Source: Hyaloperonospora brassicae (lineage: Eukaryota; Oomycota; Peronosporomycetes; Peronosporales; Peronosporaceae). Taken from it: a stretch of DNA of 64,000 bases. Positions 31,255 to 42,467 of this stretch are shown here, in pieces. Positions within the stretch are counted from its first letter, which is position 1, and every line of letters starts with the position of its first letter. A program made the translations under genes and the position numbers. The notes under the pieces are model-generated. The model was not told the DNA's origin, did no database searches, and was given only the letters and a program-made list of their open reading frames with translations. The stretch lies in NCBI GenBank assembly GCA_947650285.1, contig CANTFL010001198.1, positions 186,001 to 250,000 of the forward strand. The letters are read 5' to 3'.

Positions 31255-31645
31255 TGTAACGGGGCACACCCTTGCGTGAACTTAACGCAAGGGTATCGGT
31301 GCCCCGACAGACGTACACAAGGCAAGCGAGGAAGCGTAGGTAAGGTAAAAGCAGAACTTTTATATTAATATAATTAAGTCTTTAAACTACTGTCTCTCTG
31401 TTTGACTTAACTTAATTATGTTAATATAACTGAGTGTATGGTGACGTCTCGTCACCACTCATTGCGCGCGTCTTGCGGCGATTGGTGGGTTGATATCATC
31501 ACGATATCAACCAATGAACAGACCCTTTGGTCGACCCTTCAATATCACCACTTTGGTGATATTGTTTATAGAATATCCATCTTTATATTCTTTATTGTCA
31601 CTTTCCTTTAAGTGACAATTTCATGTAACAAGCTGCCCCGTTACA
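31255..31645 (-). mobile_element. D1 5' LTR
   Basis: 391 bp, practically the same as both D2 LTRs. The element-proximal start (TGTAACGGGG region) and the far end are inverted repeats of each other. TGTAAC..GTTACA also forms a second, internal hairpin at 31624-31645. Confidence 0.95.
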
Positions 31646-31792
31646 GGCTTGCATATGGCCTCGCTAACATATCGCATTTGTATTTTATTGGGATCGATGT
31701 GACTAGTGCGATGCGAAGGAGAGCAGCTGACGACGATTACACCGCCACGACGGATGCTCGAGTTTTATCTATTCGCAACTGCTGAATCGAAA
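31646..31792. other. Right flank of D1
   Basis: No gene. It begins with the presumed target duplication GGCTT. Confidence 0.3.
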
Positions 31793-32095
31793 TAGAGGCT
31801 ATGGCGGTCAGGGTGCAGAGACGTGCGACAGGTGCGCATTTTAACGAAACCCTAACTCCCTCTCTGTTCTGCAAAATGAAAGTAGTATTAAGAGTTAAAC
31901 TACTACTTAAATTCATGTATAAATCCCCTCATAAATTGACCGCTCAATCCAGATCATTTGGACACAACACTGACTTTGCAAGTTGCCCTTTCCACGACAT
32001 GCCCATAACGTCGTCACTAGTGATCCTTTACACTCCCCTTCAACTTGCACTCTCGCGTATTCCACTTTCATCGCGTAGTCGCATCAATTGTGGAG
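31793..32095 (-). repeat. Repeat shared with 37183-37441
   Basis: Shared blocks include TGCAAAATGAAAGTAGTATTAAG, split by few changes, then TTTAAACTACTACTTAAA, CTTGCAAGTTGCCCTTT and CGTCGTCACT. On the - strand there is a TATA-like TTTATACATG and a pyrimidine-rich TTTCATTTTGCAG, which could be a splice acceptor. It is probably LTR or leader of the copia element. Confidence 0.6.
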
Positions 32096-32102
32096 CACCA
32101 AG

Positions 32103-32579
32103 TGTTTAGCGGAGCTACTTATTTCTTTAAGTCAGAAGAAGACTTAACGCTCTACGAGCAACTTCGGTTAAAGAATTCGACTCAGAGAATCAACAAGCTC
32201 AGAGAGCTTACGGCTCTTGTTACAAGGGGACCAAACGATTCAAAGAATCACAGCACAGAGTGCTCAAGACCAGCTACCTTTACAGGCGTTGCTAGCTCTT
32301 CCGATCAAGACGCCTCGTAAGGAACGTGTCTTATGTTGATCAAAATGGGAACTGAATTTTATTTCTTCTTTTAACCTAAAAGAACACCGTAGAACAAAGT
32401 AAATAACCTACTCACTTATGTCCTATATGAACCTATTAAAAGATCTCGTAATCAATGGTTGACAGACATCTGTCTTTAACAATTGATACTTGTGTTCGAA
32501 TATTACTTTAAAGGGAATCCCATCCCTTGTGTGTACCACACCTAGTGTCGGCTACCAGTCGACGTGTAACCCCGTTACA
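32103..32579 (-). mobile_element. LTR of family C type abutting copia pol
   Basis: The - strand starts TGTAACGGGGTTACACG at 32579, right after the last copia codons, and ends GCTCCGCTAAACA. It is homologous to the family C gypsy LTR at 18016-18487. No 5-bp target duplication is visible (CCAAG left, AAGTG right). It may be the copia 3' LTR or a solo gypsy LTR. Confidence 0.6.
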
Positions 32580-33305
32580 AAGTGGCTGTGTCAGGTAATC
32601 AGCAAGTTGCATAGCTGACGGAAAATGCTTGAGCTGGATCTCACCTTGTTCGATGTGGTCTCGCACGAAATGCACCCTGAGGTCAATGTGCTTAGCTCTT
32701 AGTGTATATCCTTGGTTCGTTGCAATACTAATCGCCTACTTATCACCATTGTGCACCGTAGTTGCTGTCTTGCACGTGACACCCATCTCCTTCAGCAAGT
32801 AACGGATCCACACGAATTCTTGTGTTGCTAGCGCTAGTGCCATATATTCCGCTTCAGTAGATGATAAAGCCACCGAAGTTTGGCGTTTAATTTTGTACAC
32901 CACAACAGCACCTACGAGTAAAATCAACACGCCAGACGTAGGTCGACGAGTCTTCTTATAATTTCCTCGATTCGCATCACAATATGCACAAAGCATCATC
33001 TTATTGTCGTCCGATTTGTTGTACGCAATTCCGTGCGACTTTGTTCCCATGAGATAGTGCAAAACGCGTAAAGCCGCACGCTAGTGCATCTGTCGTGGCT
33101 GGTCCAAGTACTGCGTTAACACTGACATTGCGTAGCTAATGTCCGGTCGTGCTACATTCTCAATGTACAACAGGGAACCGACCAATTTGCGATACGAAGT
33201 GATATTCTGTAGCACCGGGTGTGAATCATCCGGAGTAAGATCTTGGTCTGCGCAGATAGGGTTTCGTACTGCGTAAGCTCCAGTCTGCTCAAACTTCGAG
33301 ACCAA
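32580..33305 (-). pseudogene. Copia RNase H and RT C-terminus
   Basis: 33305-33081: DSHPVLQNITSYRKLVGSLLYI, ARPDISYAMSVLTQYLDQP, the classical copia connection. 33062-32736: LCAYCDANRGNYKKTRRPTSG, VALSSTEAEYMALALATQE with RNase H Asp and Glu. Past a stop the tail HIDLRVHFVRDHI and ADYLTQPL runs to the LTR start at 32579. This is a Ty1/copia pol 3' end. Stops at 33063-33080 and 32733 break it. Confidence 0.85.
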
Positions 33306-34723
33306 CGTCTTGATAAATTAGGATTGTTTTAGCACCGATTCTTCCTGTTCTCGTGAGTAATTTATCTCCATGCCCAAAATAAATCACGCAGCTCCAAGTG
33401 ACTGCACAGTAAATTGCTCTGAAAAATAGTTGAAAATCTTGTCCACCTCTGCATCTGACTTGCATCCGATCAGTAATTCGTCCACGTATAACACTATTTA
33501 TGTGGGTGACTTATTGGTTGTATGAAAACGTCGAACAAAAAGACGTGTGTCTCCACGACATTGATTAAAGTTCATGGCAGAAAACACAAAGCATATTTTC
33601 TTGTGTCAAACCGCAGCCGCTTGTTTTAACCCATAGAAGCTGCGTCGTAGTTTGCACACCATTCCAAGCGCCACCTCAATTCCAAGGGTGACTCCATGTA
33701 ATCATCTTTGTCCAAATCGCAATTTCAAAACGCCGTTTCTACAAATTGCCGAATAACATATTGCATGCTGCAAAAAACCGACAAGAACACACGAATCTCG
33801 TTTGAGCACGCAACAGGTAAATACGTGTCAAGGTATTCATAACGATGCGCTTGCAGACATCCCAGGTAAATTAAACGCGCTTTGTATCGAACAATATTAC
33901 CCTTTTCATCGTACTCATGCCCAAATACCCACTTGTGGCATATAACCTTGACGCATGGAGGACGATAGACGATGTCCCATGTGTATTTCTTCAAATGGGC
34001 TTAAATTTCTGCTTTAATTGCTGCTTCCCACTGATCCGCGTCGTTCGACCGCAGCTCCTCTCGTAAATTCACCTGTACATCAGTAGCAGAAAGCGAAATT
34101 TTGTAATCGCCAACACATTGACGTTTGGGGTCCGGCTCATCGTTTTCGTTGTTCACCGGCGATCTATAAGCCAAAAGCGGTATTTCAATCTTCTCGTTGT
34201 CAAAGCCGTCATTAGTGGGTAGATGAGTCGACGTACGATGATACCTTTTCTCGACCCCGAGTGAATCTCCAGTCGGCTATTTTGGGAGCGGGGATTTCAC
34301 ACAGTACAATAGCTTGCGACTGATTTAGAGCCTTTGGAGCATGTGTGTGTTATCATCTCCACTTCCAGCGACCCTTTCGTGTGGTGTGCGATCGATCATT
34401 GAATCGTTCATGTCAATAGAATGCATATCTGTGCACTCACCCGCAATCGGAACAACAGCTAAATTGTGTGACAGATCTAAATCTCCTGACGCATCTACGA
34501 CCATGTCTTTCAAATTTTGGATGACTGTCACAAATCTCGTCAATGTTCATATCTTCAGACTCTTGATTCTCCTTCGTGTGAGGTACGTTTACATTCATTT
34601 CGTCGCGATCATCATTATGGTGTCTGCAGTGAGATATAGGCTTACGTAGAACAACAACATCTTTGTACCGCGATGGAGGTCGCTCGTTCAATTAAACGGC
34701 CCATGTCATGATCAACTTTTCAT
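33306..34723 (-). pseudogene. Copia RT N-terminal part and spacer
   Basis: 33994-33725 carries the start of the copia RT domain (VICHKWVFGHEYDEKGNIVRYKARL), matching CKWVFKxKxxxxGxxxRYKARLV. Near 33500 the active-site box reads YVDE instead of YVDD (LYVDELLIGC), a missing catalytic Asp. EINYSREQEESVLKQ follows near 33340. 34000-34720 is frame-broken spacer between integrase and RT. It is inactive. Confidence 0.8.
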
Positions 34724-35834
34724 TTACCAGATCCCACACTTGGTATGCCTTGGAAGTTTCCGAATATTCAAAATGATGCACTTGTTTGCTTTGCTGTCCC
34801 ATTTCGTACGCTTACAATCCGCGACTCGACGATGCCCGATCGAACCAAAGACACGCAAATAGCTCAAGTCTGGCTTCGAACCATACAACGTTTTAAATGG
34901 ACTTATGTCAGGTCGAGCAAAGTTTGGAATTTGATTGATGGCGCAATCTGCCGCCATATCCGCCTCACCCCACCAAGGACGGTCAATTTACATGTAGTAC
35001 ATCACCGAATGAGACATCTCGACAAGAGTTCGATTCATCCTCTCTGCTAATCCGTGTTGTTGAGGGTTGTACGGCACGCTTGTCTGGTGGATGATACCTC
35101 GATCAGAACAGTACTTGTTGAAGCGATGATTCACATACTCCCCACCATTGTCAGTACGGATGCACTTAATCTTGCAATCCGTTTGCGTCTACTCCATAGC
35201 ACGAAACGTCTGAAAACGTTCGAAAACTTGATACTTTGCTGGCAGCAAGTATTCGTAGACATATCGGCTGTAATCGTCGATAAATGTTAGTATGTATAGA
35301 GCTCCAACCTTCGACTTCGGCTTCATAGTACCCATACGATCGATGTGCACGATCTCGAGTGGTCGACTTGTCTTAACTTCACTTCCTGAAGTATGACTGA
35401 ACGGGATGTTGATCACATTCCCGCGTGCACATCCATCACATACACCATCATCAGGTGCAAAAAATTCCAGAAAACCATCGCAAGCCTTCATTGCTTACAT
35501 GACCTCGTTCGAAGGCACAAGACCAAGACGAGCATGCCATAGTACACTAGTGTCATTGATCACGACATTGCTATCAGTCTTGTGTGCGTCAAACGTGACA
35601 TGTTGCTTCACATTTCACGCAAGCAGCTTTCCCACTCGCTCGATAACTGCTACAATCAAGTTGTCCCTCACCAAGACTGCTTGATCGCGCTTAAACTAAC
35701 AAGCACGCTTTGGGCTGTCAGCACTGCTACCGACACAAGCTTCTTGTCTAGCCCAGGCACATGTAACACCTCCTTCAGCTTGACTTTCCGACCGTTCTCG
35801 AGTAGAAATTGTACTGTTCCTGTTCCTTGTGCCT
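34724..35834 (-). pseudogene. Copia integrase
   Basis: 35491-35189: CDGCARG of the zinc module, LEIVHIDRMG (first catalytic Asp) and LTFIDDYSRYVYEYLLP. 34957-34724: MAADCAINQIPN, LYGSKPDLSYLRVFG, the conserved end of the copia integrase core. The segment between (35188-34958) is frame-broken and should hold the second Asp and the Glu. 35492-35834 links to protease without a clear motif. Confidence 0.8.
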
Positions 35835-36612
35835 TCAACTGCTGTACATTGTCACAGTGATGGAAATTGGGGTAGTCGCAAGTTCGTTTTCCACTAAATC
35901 ACCTTTATCATCAGTCATATGACGTCTTGCCCCACTATCTAGCAACCAAGTAGAATTTGATATTTGTTTGTGATGGAATGCCGCGAAAACGAATTTATCA
36001 CCAGGTCTAGATTGCTTCACGTTACGTCACTGCTATCTTTTGTGTCCGTGCTATCCACGTCCAAAGCACTTCCCTTAATAACTCGCATTAGCCTTTCCTC
36101 TTCCAGAAAGTAGCTAGTGATCTCGAATTTTTTCTTGTCCACGGTGTCCTCGTCCACCTTGAAAGCGTCGATGTATATTGCGCTGAGCATGCGCCTTGAA
36201 AGCGGTCTCTTACTTTTCTCGCTTCGGAGATAGTGTTATACTCACGCGAAGCATCTCTTTTGCGTCCAGCAGCGATACGTTTCTGTGTGCCTCAATTTTT
36301 GGCACCATATCATTATAGTCAGATAAAAAGCTTTCCAATAGTAAAAAAACCAACTTCTCATCATCATTAATGCTGTGACCGGCAGCCTTAACCTTTAGAC
36401 ACAATTCATTAAACTTCATTGATGATCCATAAGACTCGTACCAGTCTACCTCACAAACTCATGGAGTTCCTTCCGACGTTGCACTTCTTTGTGAAGATCC
36501 TACTTCGCAAAGAACATTTTTAATACCTCCCAAGCCTCAATATCGGACTCACATTCCCAAACCATACATTGACATTTTGGAAAGAGCAGTTTCACCAGCA
36601 CATCCAGAGCCT
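35835..36612 (-). pseudogene. Copia gag and protease
   Basis: 36419-36210 is Gag-like (MKFNELCLKVKAAGHSINDDEKLVFLLLESFL, the UBN2-type SLP..Y region). 36020-35835 carries STWLLDSGARRHMT, the D-S-G-A aspartic protease site. Frameshifts lie between. Gag N-terminal sequence continues to the solo LTR at 36618. Confidence 0.75.
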
Positions 36613-37061
36613 TCATGTAACGGGGCACTCACGACTACGTACTGATTAACTAGTACGGAGTTTACGAATACTGAATTTAGTGATAGTCAGTGCCCAGCTA
36701 GGTGTAGAACTACACAGAGGAAGATAGAACGACGAAGGTGAAAGACTCCAGTCGTAGATAAAGTAAAACTGTTATTAATATAATAAAGTCCTAAAGCTCT
36801 CTTATCTCTGTTTGTCCTGACTAAATTATACTGATGTAACTATTTGTATGATGGCGTTTATTCACCACCCATTGCGCGCGTCTAGCAGAGATTGGTGGGT
36901 TGATATCATCACGATATCAACCAATGAGTAGACCCTTCGGTCATCCCAACAATACCACCATGTCTTGTGATATTGTTGAAAGAATATTCGATGTAATATT
37001 ATTTATTGTCATTTTATCCTCAGTGACAAAATTATGTAACGGGCTACTAAGTTACACTTCA
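36613..37061 (-). mobile_element. Solo LTR of the E family with perfect target duplication
   Basis: LTR 36618-37056 (439 bp, TGTAACGGGG...AGTTACA), flanked by CTTCA at 36613-36617 and 37057-37061. It is closest to the E LTRs (440 bp). It inserted in the copia gag/leader and then lost its internal part by LTR-LTR recombination. Confidence 0.9.
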
Positions 37062-37182
37062 TATCGTCAATTTTCCATTTGGGATATTACCGCAGCACGG
37101 CCGGCTCTGGCTTAACAAAAACGTGATCCAAAAGATCCTTGCGCGCAAGTGCCATGCGTGAATTAAATTCCTACTTAAATTA

Positions 37183-37441
37183 ATTGTCATTTGTGAGGAT
37201 GTCAGTGAGACCCGACGTAATTGGACTCATAACCTATAACAAAATCACGACTTCATCTCTGTGCTGCAAAATGAAAGTAGTATTAAGATTTAAACTACTA
37301 CTTAAACGCATGTATAAACTCCCTCATACATCGATCGCTCAATTCGGATCATTCGAATACCACTATCCTTGCAAGTTGCCCTTTTCACTACATGCCCATC
37401 ACGTCGTCACTCGTAATCCTCTACACGTATACCATGTATAA
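37183..37441 (-). repeat. Copia leader/LTR fragment
   Basis: Homologous to 31793-32095; see there. Position and strand fit the 5' end of the copia element, truncated at about 37441. Confidence 0.55.
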
Positions 37442-37865
37442 ATAGTATGGAAAATTTTACGACCATCAGTGCCCCGCGCCACGGGTCACTGCTTCGGCAC
37501 ACGCACATGCCTGTTTACTGGATTGCGCAGATGGATCGCGCAGACGGTCATTAAAAGGGCTGTCCGACGACACGTGCCGCCATCGCTCCGGCGTATGCAC
37601 ACTTTCGATAAACGGTCGCCCAAGCGATCGCAAAAGATGTTAACAAAGAGAACATGTTTGGCACTAGGCTTCAGCAGCATAGCCAGACAAACCAGAGAGC
37701 GCCACTGAAGGTAGCCATCTCCGTACAACCACCGGACTCTTTTGAGCACCGGCGTTGCCATTCAGGCTTAATGACTTTCTGACATCTTGCAATTTCCAGT
37801 GGATAAATCGACAGGTCTGCCTCTCTCTCGCTAACACGTAGAAATGGTCAGCTAAGTAGTATTCT
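37442..37865. other. Unassigned DNA
   Basis: A 91-codon - strand frame (37761-37486) has no recognisable motif. I do not call a gene. Confidence 0.3.
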
Positions 37866-37995
37866 CAGTCAGACGATCATTTGCACGCGAGGTCTCTCAC
37901 CGCTCCTTTCTGTTGCTGTCGTTGTTTCATTCCAGATTCGACAGCAACAGAAAGGAGCGGTGAGAAACTTCGCGTGCAATTGATCGTGTGACGAT
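37866..37995. repeat. Long foldback
   Basis: Arms of about 55 bp (37866-37920 and 37938-37995) around a 17-base loop. The inner 26 bp are perfect (CTCACCGCTCCTTTCTGTTG and on to CTGTCG). Outer parts match with a few mismatches. A second 10-bp hairpin (GGTCACGGTG/CACCGTGACC) lies at about 38042-38095. Confidence 0.85.
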
Positions 37996-38943
37996 GCATC
38001 GTCTAATGATTGTGGATACAATTTTAGTGGACATGGATACGGTCACGGTGCGTGGACCATCTTCGGGTCCATAAAATCGTATTGTCACCGTGACCGGAAT
38101 GACGCAATCGTGGAAAGGAATGACAACATCATTGTGCTTGCGCGAATTTTGCAGATTTTCTTGGAAAGAAAGACGCTGAGCACGCATAAGGATCCTCTGC
38201 AAGAGCTAGTACAGGGAGCCGAATACCGGGTACAGTACAGTATATCGAGCGGACAGATCGATCGAGCAGGAAGCCATGGTCGACATGCATTCATCAACCT
38301 CGCACAAAAAGACGATCTAGACGCAGATTAACTCCAAAAGTAGACGTGGTCATTTAGTAAATTTGCTCATAGATGCTTTACCGCAAGAACTAGCAGCGTG
38401 TGAGGTTATGGGTAGCTCGGTCAGATTCACACGCATTATTTTGAGGTTCATTTGTTTCTTGCTGCTAGGAGAAAGGGTCATGGACAAGTCCGAACTCGTC
38501 TCTGTTCGCACTACGACCTACATTTCACAGCTTGATTGAGGAGTTACATGACAAGGTTTCAAAAGACGCGTAAACGTACGTCAGATTGGTGGTGCATGTT
38601 TGTACCTCATCAATAGGAATTCTACTGGGAGAAAGACGCGAACGCCATTGTTGAGTTATGGTGAGGAATATAAGCTTTGCGCCTTGACAGAAATGTCACC
38701 AAGTGATTGCTGTATAGTGTATTAACATTCACGATATTATGCATGCGATTGTACAAAGTCGCATCGGAATTATATTTCGGTTGTTTTGTGCACTTCTCGC
38801 ACGACAACAGTGTTTAGCATCGGTTTCCCTTGTATGTTTGTACAATAGCTGCCTGTGATAGGACCCAGTGGTTGTAACTTGCGCGACGGACACCCGCATG
38901 CTTTCGTTTAGTTTTGACAAAAAGTCATGTGTTGAACGATAAC
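37996..38943. other. Left flank of D2, no recognised gene
   Basis: Frames up to 91 codons overlap the foldback, with no motif. AGTCATGT occurs at 38923-38930 near the D2 left end and again directly after the right LTR (46929), but it is not at the left boundary. Confidence 0.3.
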
Positions 38944-39334
38944 TGTAACGGGGCACACCCTTGCGTGAACTTAACGCAAGGGTATCGGTGCCCCGACAGA
39001 CGTACACAAGGCAAGCGAGGAAGCGTAGGTAGGGTAAAAGCAGAACTGTTATATTAATATAATTAAGTCTTTAAACTACTGTCTCTCTGTTTGACTTAAC
39101 TTAATTATGTTAATATAACTGAGTGTATGGTGACGTCTCGTCACCACTCATTGCGCGCGTCTTGCGGCGATTGAAGGGTTGATATCATCAAGATATCAAC
39201 CAATGAACAGACCCTTTGGTCGACCCTTCAATATCACCACTTTGGTGATATTGTTTAAAGAATATTCAACTTCATATTCTTTATTGTCACTTTCCTTAAA
39301 GTGACAATTCCATGTAACGGGCTGCCCCGTTACA
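38944..39334 (-). mobile_element. D2 3' LTR
   Basis: 391 bp, TGTAACGGGG...CCCCGTTACA. Confidence 0.95.
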
Positions 39335-39465
39335 TCACCGCCCCTTAACTGATAGATACCGTGTGACTATCGAAAATATGGCGGCCACGCGTTGGCCACC
39401 ATTGGGACAGGGAGCACTTGTTGGGTCTGTTTCATTCACTTTCCGCTTGACCTCGCATAGTTAAC

Positions 39466-41072
39466 ATGTCTATGCGAGGTGACTCAAGACCTACACAGAC
39501 TGGTGCTGTGCCAGCCTCTGCGGCAGACGATTCGTCGTCTGCTGCTCCTTCTTCGCCTGCAGCAACAGGCGCTGCAGGTGCACGCGGCACCTCACCGCGT
39601 GCGCATGATGACCCTGACATAGAGGTCATCTACTCTGGCGAGTCAGACGTGTCTGACTCGGGCAATGCGCCAGAGGCATCTCGCTCACCGGCGACGCCTC
39701 AGTGTTTGCCAAGGTCACTGCCGAACGAACGGACTCGTGATTTGCATCACAGTCTGTTCGGCAATGATGACGATGATCAGGGTGGTGAGGAATTTTATTC
39801 CATACCACCACCGGCTCGTGCGTCTTCGCACGAGCGTGATGACGATGGCGTGAGCCGTCGTCAATCTGGGAGCCGTGGTACCAACAAGGGTACCACTATG
39901 AAGCGTGATGAGCCGAAGCCGTGGCGTTTGCCCGAACGGCTCATCAATAGCTTGTCTCACGAGACAAGCCAACACCATCAAATACCCTTATTCGATGCAA
40001 CTGAGCTTAACGGCTTGAGTTCCAGCGCGAGTAACTTCCGCGCTGAAGAAGATTTTTATCTCGATGTCTTTCTTTGACATCGATGGTACAACGGCAACCA
40101 AAAGCGTGACAAGGCCTCGCTTTTGGTTGCGTGGAACGCGTTCTTCAAAACGTAAAGAATTTTGGACGAGAAGGGTGGCTTAAGAAACTTGAGGCGACAC
40201 TCCTCAGGTTCGAAAGGCGAACGCCAACCGGTGCTAGGTACCGGTTGCATTGTTTATCGAGTGAGGCAGGCATTCCTTGCCTCACATGGGGAGACCCTTG
40301 TGCGAGTTGTGTTGACAACTCGCAGCGTGCACATAGGGATGTGTATTCCCTAAGTTTGCCCTGGGGAAGGGCACACATCTCGGCTGAGATGCGTGACGCG
40401 ATTGCAAACTTGCAATCCGTCTACAAGCGCCTAGGGCGCGTGTTCACCGATGGGCCACAAGACTCATCGGATGGGTCTCGTCATACTGGCGGACGAGACC
40501 TTCAATATCCATCAACAGCTGAGAGCGGGGCTCTTAGCTGTTCCAAGAGGGTGGATACACCCGCCACTCGACGAGGTAGCTCGTCCTTGATCCTGAATCG
40601 TCACGGTGGTCCAAGATACGCTCCACTAGAAAGCGTTGATCACCGTGAGCATCCACCAAAGGATGTGGTGGAGGAGGGAAGACATCCTCCAGATGATTCG
40701 GTTCACCATCTCGACCCTTACGAGATGGGTCGCGCAATCGATGAATTGCACGATGACTTGAAGCACGAGCGCGACCGGCGCTACGCTTTGACTGATACCG
40801 TGCGGAAGAACCGCAAATATCACGAGGCTGATCGGGCGAGGGATCGCGCCGATTATGCCACAGCGCAGCTTCAGGTCGATCGGGATGTCCGCTCCCTATT
40901 CGGCGAGCTGGCGACATCTCGCGAGGAGATATCTCGGTTGAGTTCCGAGGTATCATATCTGCGCGACCAGAAGGATCGTCTGGAGCGCGAACGCAAGAAC
41001 CTGATGGATGTTCTTGAGCGTGGGGGCTATCTTCATCGGAAGAAGAAGGCTCGTACCGACAGTACGGTCTGA
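39466..41072 (+). pseudogene. D2 antisense ORF (aORF)
   Basis: Same layout as in D1, with the same TGA (40075-40077) and the same 1-base loss near 40143, so the lesion predates the D1/D2 split. The halves (203 and 313 codons) keep the CX8CX6CX2C cluster and the C-terminal coiled coil. Amino-acid differences from D1 are few (AKNFRDEED in D1, ASNFRAEED here, as in E). Overlap with the chromodomain frame is 40534-41072. Confidence 0.8.
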
Positions 41073-41259
41073 GTGGCCCCACGTAAAACGTAGGATGCGT
41101 GCGCATCCTACGTGGCAATTCGAGTGTGTATGCATTGCTCTTGCGGTGCAACACACGAAAAAGACCAATGTATTTTGGCAGTAGGTTACTACTGCCGACA
41201 TTAGTGATTACATGTCTAGGTAAGTTTACCGTAGACAGTAGTACTAGGTCGTTAACCAT
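40534..41259 (-). pseudogene. D2 GPY/F module and chromodomain
   Basis: 241 codons open, then a stop just after WRVYPPSWNS. The end of the chromodomain, kept in D1, is lost here. The GPY/F module ([14 protein letters not shown]) is intact. The TAA before MVNDLV is shared with D1 and E. Confidence 0.8.
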
Positions 41260-41262
41260 AAA

Positions 41263-42467
41263 TTAAAGAACATTCGCTCTTCCATTCTTGTCTGCGTTTC
41301 GTTTCTGGCGGTCCACCGCATTTGCGATGGAATCCTGAACGAAACGGACTACCGCTTCTCGAGTCAGCCGGAAGTTCTCTGCTGACTCTTTGTTTTGTCT
41401 TTCAGTGCGCTTCGTGCGCACTGCTAAGAGATTGCTCTCTTCTTCAGCGAGGTTGTCTTCTTCCTCGCTGGCATAATCGTTGACGATGCTGAGTATACCA
41501 GCATCGTCATCATCATCCGAGTCAGTAATAGCGTCATCGCTATTATTGAGCTGATCTTCTTCATCGATGTCGACTTGATCGACATCGGCATCATACGTGA
41601 CGACGTTAGCGTCGACACGTGATGAGCAAGAGCCAAAACGGTTTTTGCTCGAGCGAGTCCCTCCCCCCCTTATCCAAGAGACACACTCTATAAGGATGGG
41701 CACTCGTGGATGGCGTAGGCCATTCACGTAAAATGGTGTGTGCTGTGTGGAAGCATGCACCGAGTTATTGATGGCGAATTCCACCATGGGTAGGAATTCG
41801 CTCCAACTCGGAAACGAGTGGACATATCCTCGAAGGATCTCTTCGAGGACACGGTTCGCACGTTCCGTCTGACCATCTGTTTCTGGATGGTCAGAAGTAG
41901 ACATCTTCAATCGTGTTCCAAGAGAACGGAACACGGTTTGCCAAAATGCCGCCGTGAACCGAGGGGCACGGTCGGATACGAGTTCACGGGGCAACCCGTG
42001 GAGTCAGAAGATCGTGTCGAGAAAGACACGGTCACAACCTTGAGCCTTGATCGACTCGGGCACTGCAGCAAGATGCACCATCTTGCTGAACCGATCAACA
42101 AACACAAGAATACCATTATTCTTGTGAGCGTCTGCGGGAAAACCGAAGACTAAGTCTATTGATACGGACTACCAGCACTCTGTCGGAACAGGCAGAGGCT
42201 GCAATGGCGCACGAAATGAAGGACTAGGCTTCACCCGTTGACAAACCTCGAAAGCACGTATGTACTTGCGGAAAAACTGATACTGGCGTGGCCAGTAAAA
42301 GTCACGACTTACCGTGAGGTAAGGCTTTTATCTACCACGATGGCCGCCTGTTGGGGCATCGTGACACTCATACATGATGCGCAAACGCAAATCATGATGA
42401 GCGGGTACGACGACACGAGGCATGTCGTTGGCAACAGCTGTATAGTACAGAAATCCGTTGCGTGTAC
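41263..42467 (-). pseudogene. D2 integrase core and acidic spacer
   Basis: From 41994 a single 243-codon ORF joins the core (SDRAPRFTAAFW, TDGQTERANRVLEE), the acidic spacer and the basic QKRNADKNGR end. The C-run near 41672 is one base longer than in D1, so the frame is intact here. Upstream stops after GGHRGR, ECW and DTIF are the same as in D1, so the core cannot be made as one piece without readthrough. Confidence 0.85.

Larger units (their letters stand above)
23662..31645 (-). mobile_element. D1, full-length gypsy retrotransposon (7984 bp)
   Basis: LTRs of 391 bp at each end, TGTAACGGGG at one terminus and CCCCGTTACA at the other. On the - strand there is a PBS (31242-31252), gag, protease, RT, RNase H, integrase, chromodomain and a purine tract (24053-24063: AAGGGGGGTGA) next to the 3' LTR. 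A further ORF lies on the + strand between pol and the 3' LTR. D2 is a second copy, identical apart from scattered substitutions and single-base indels. All modules are present, but stops and frameshifts disable pol. Confidence 0.95.
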
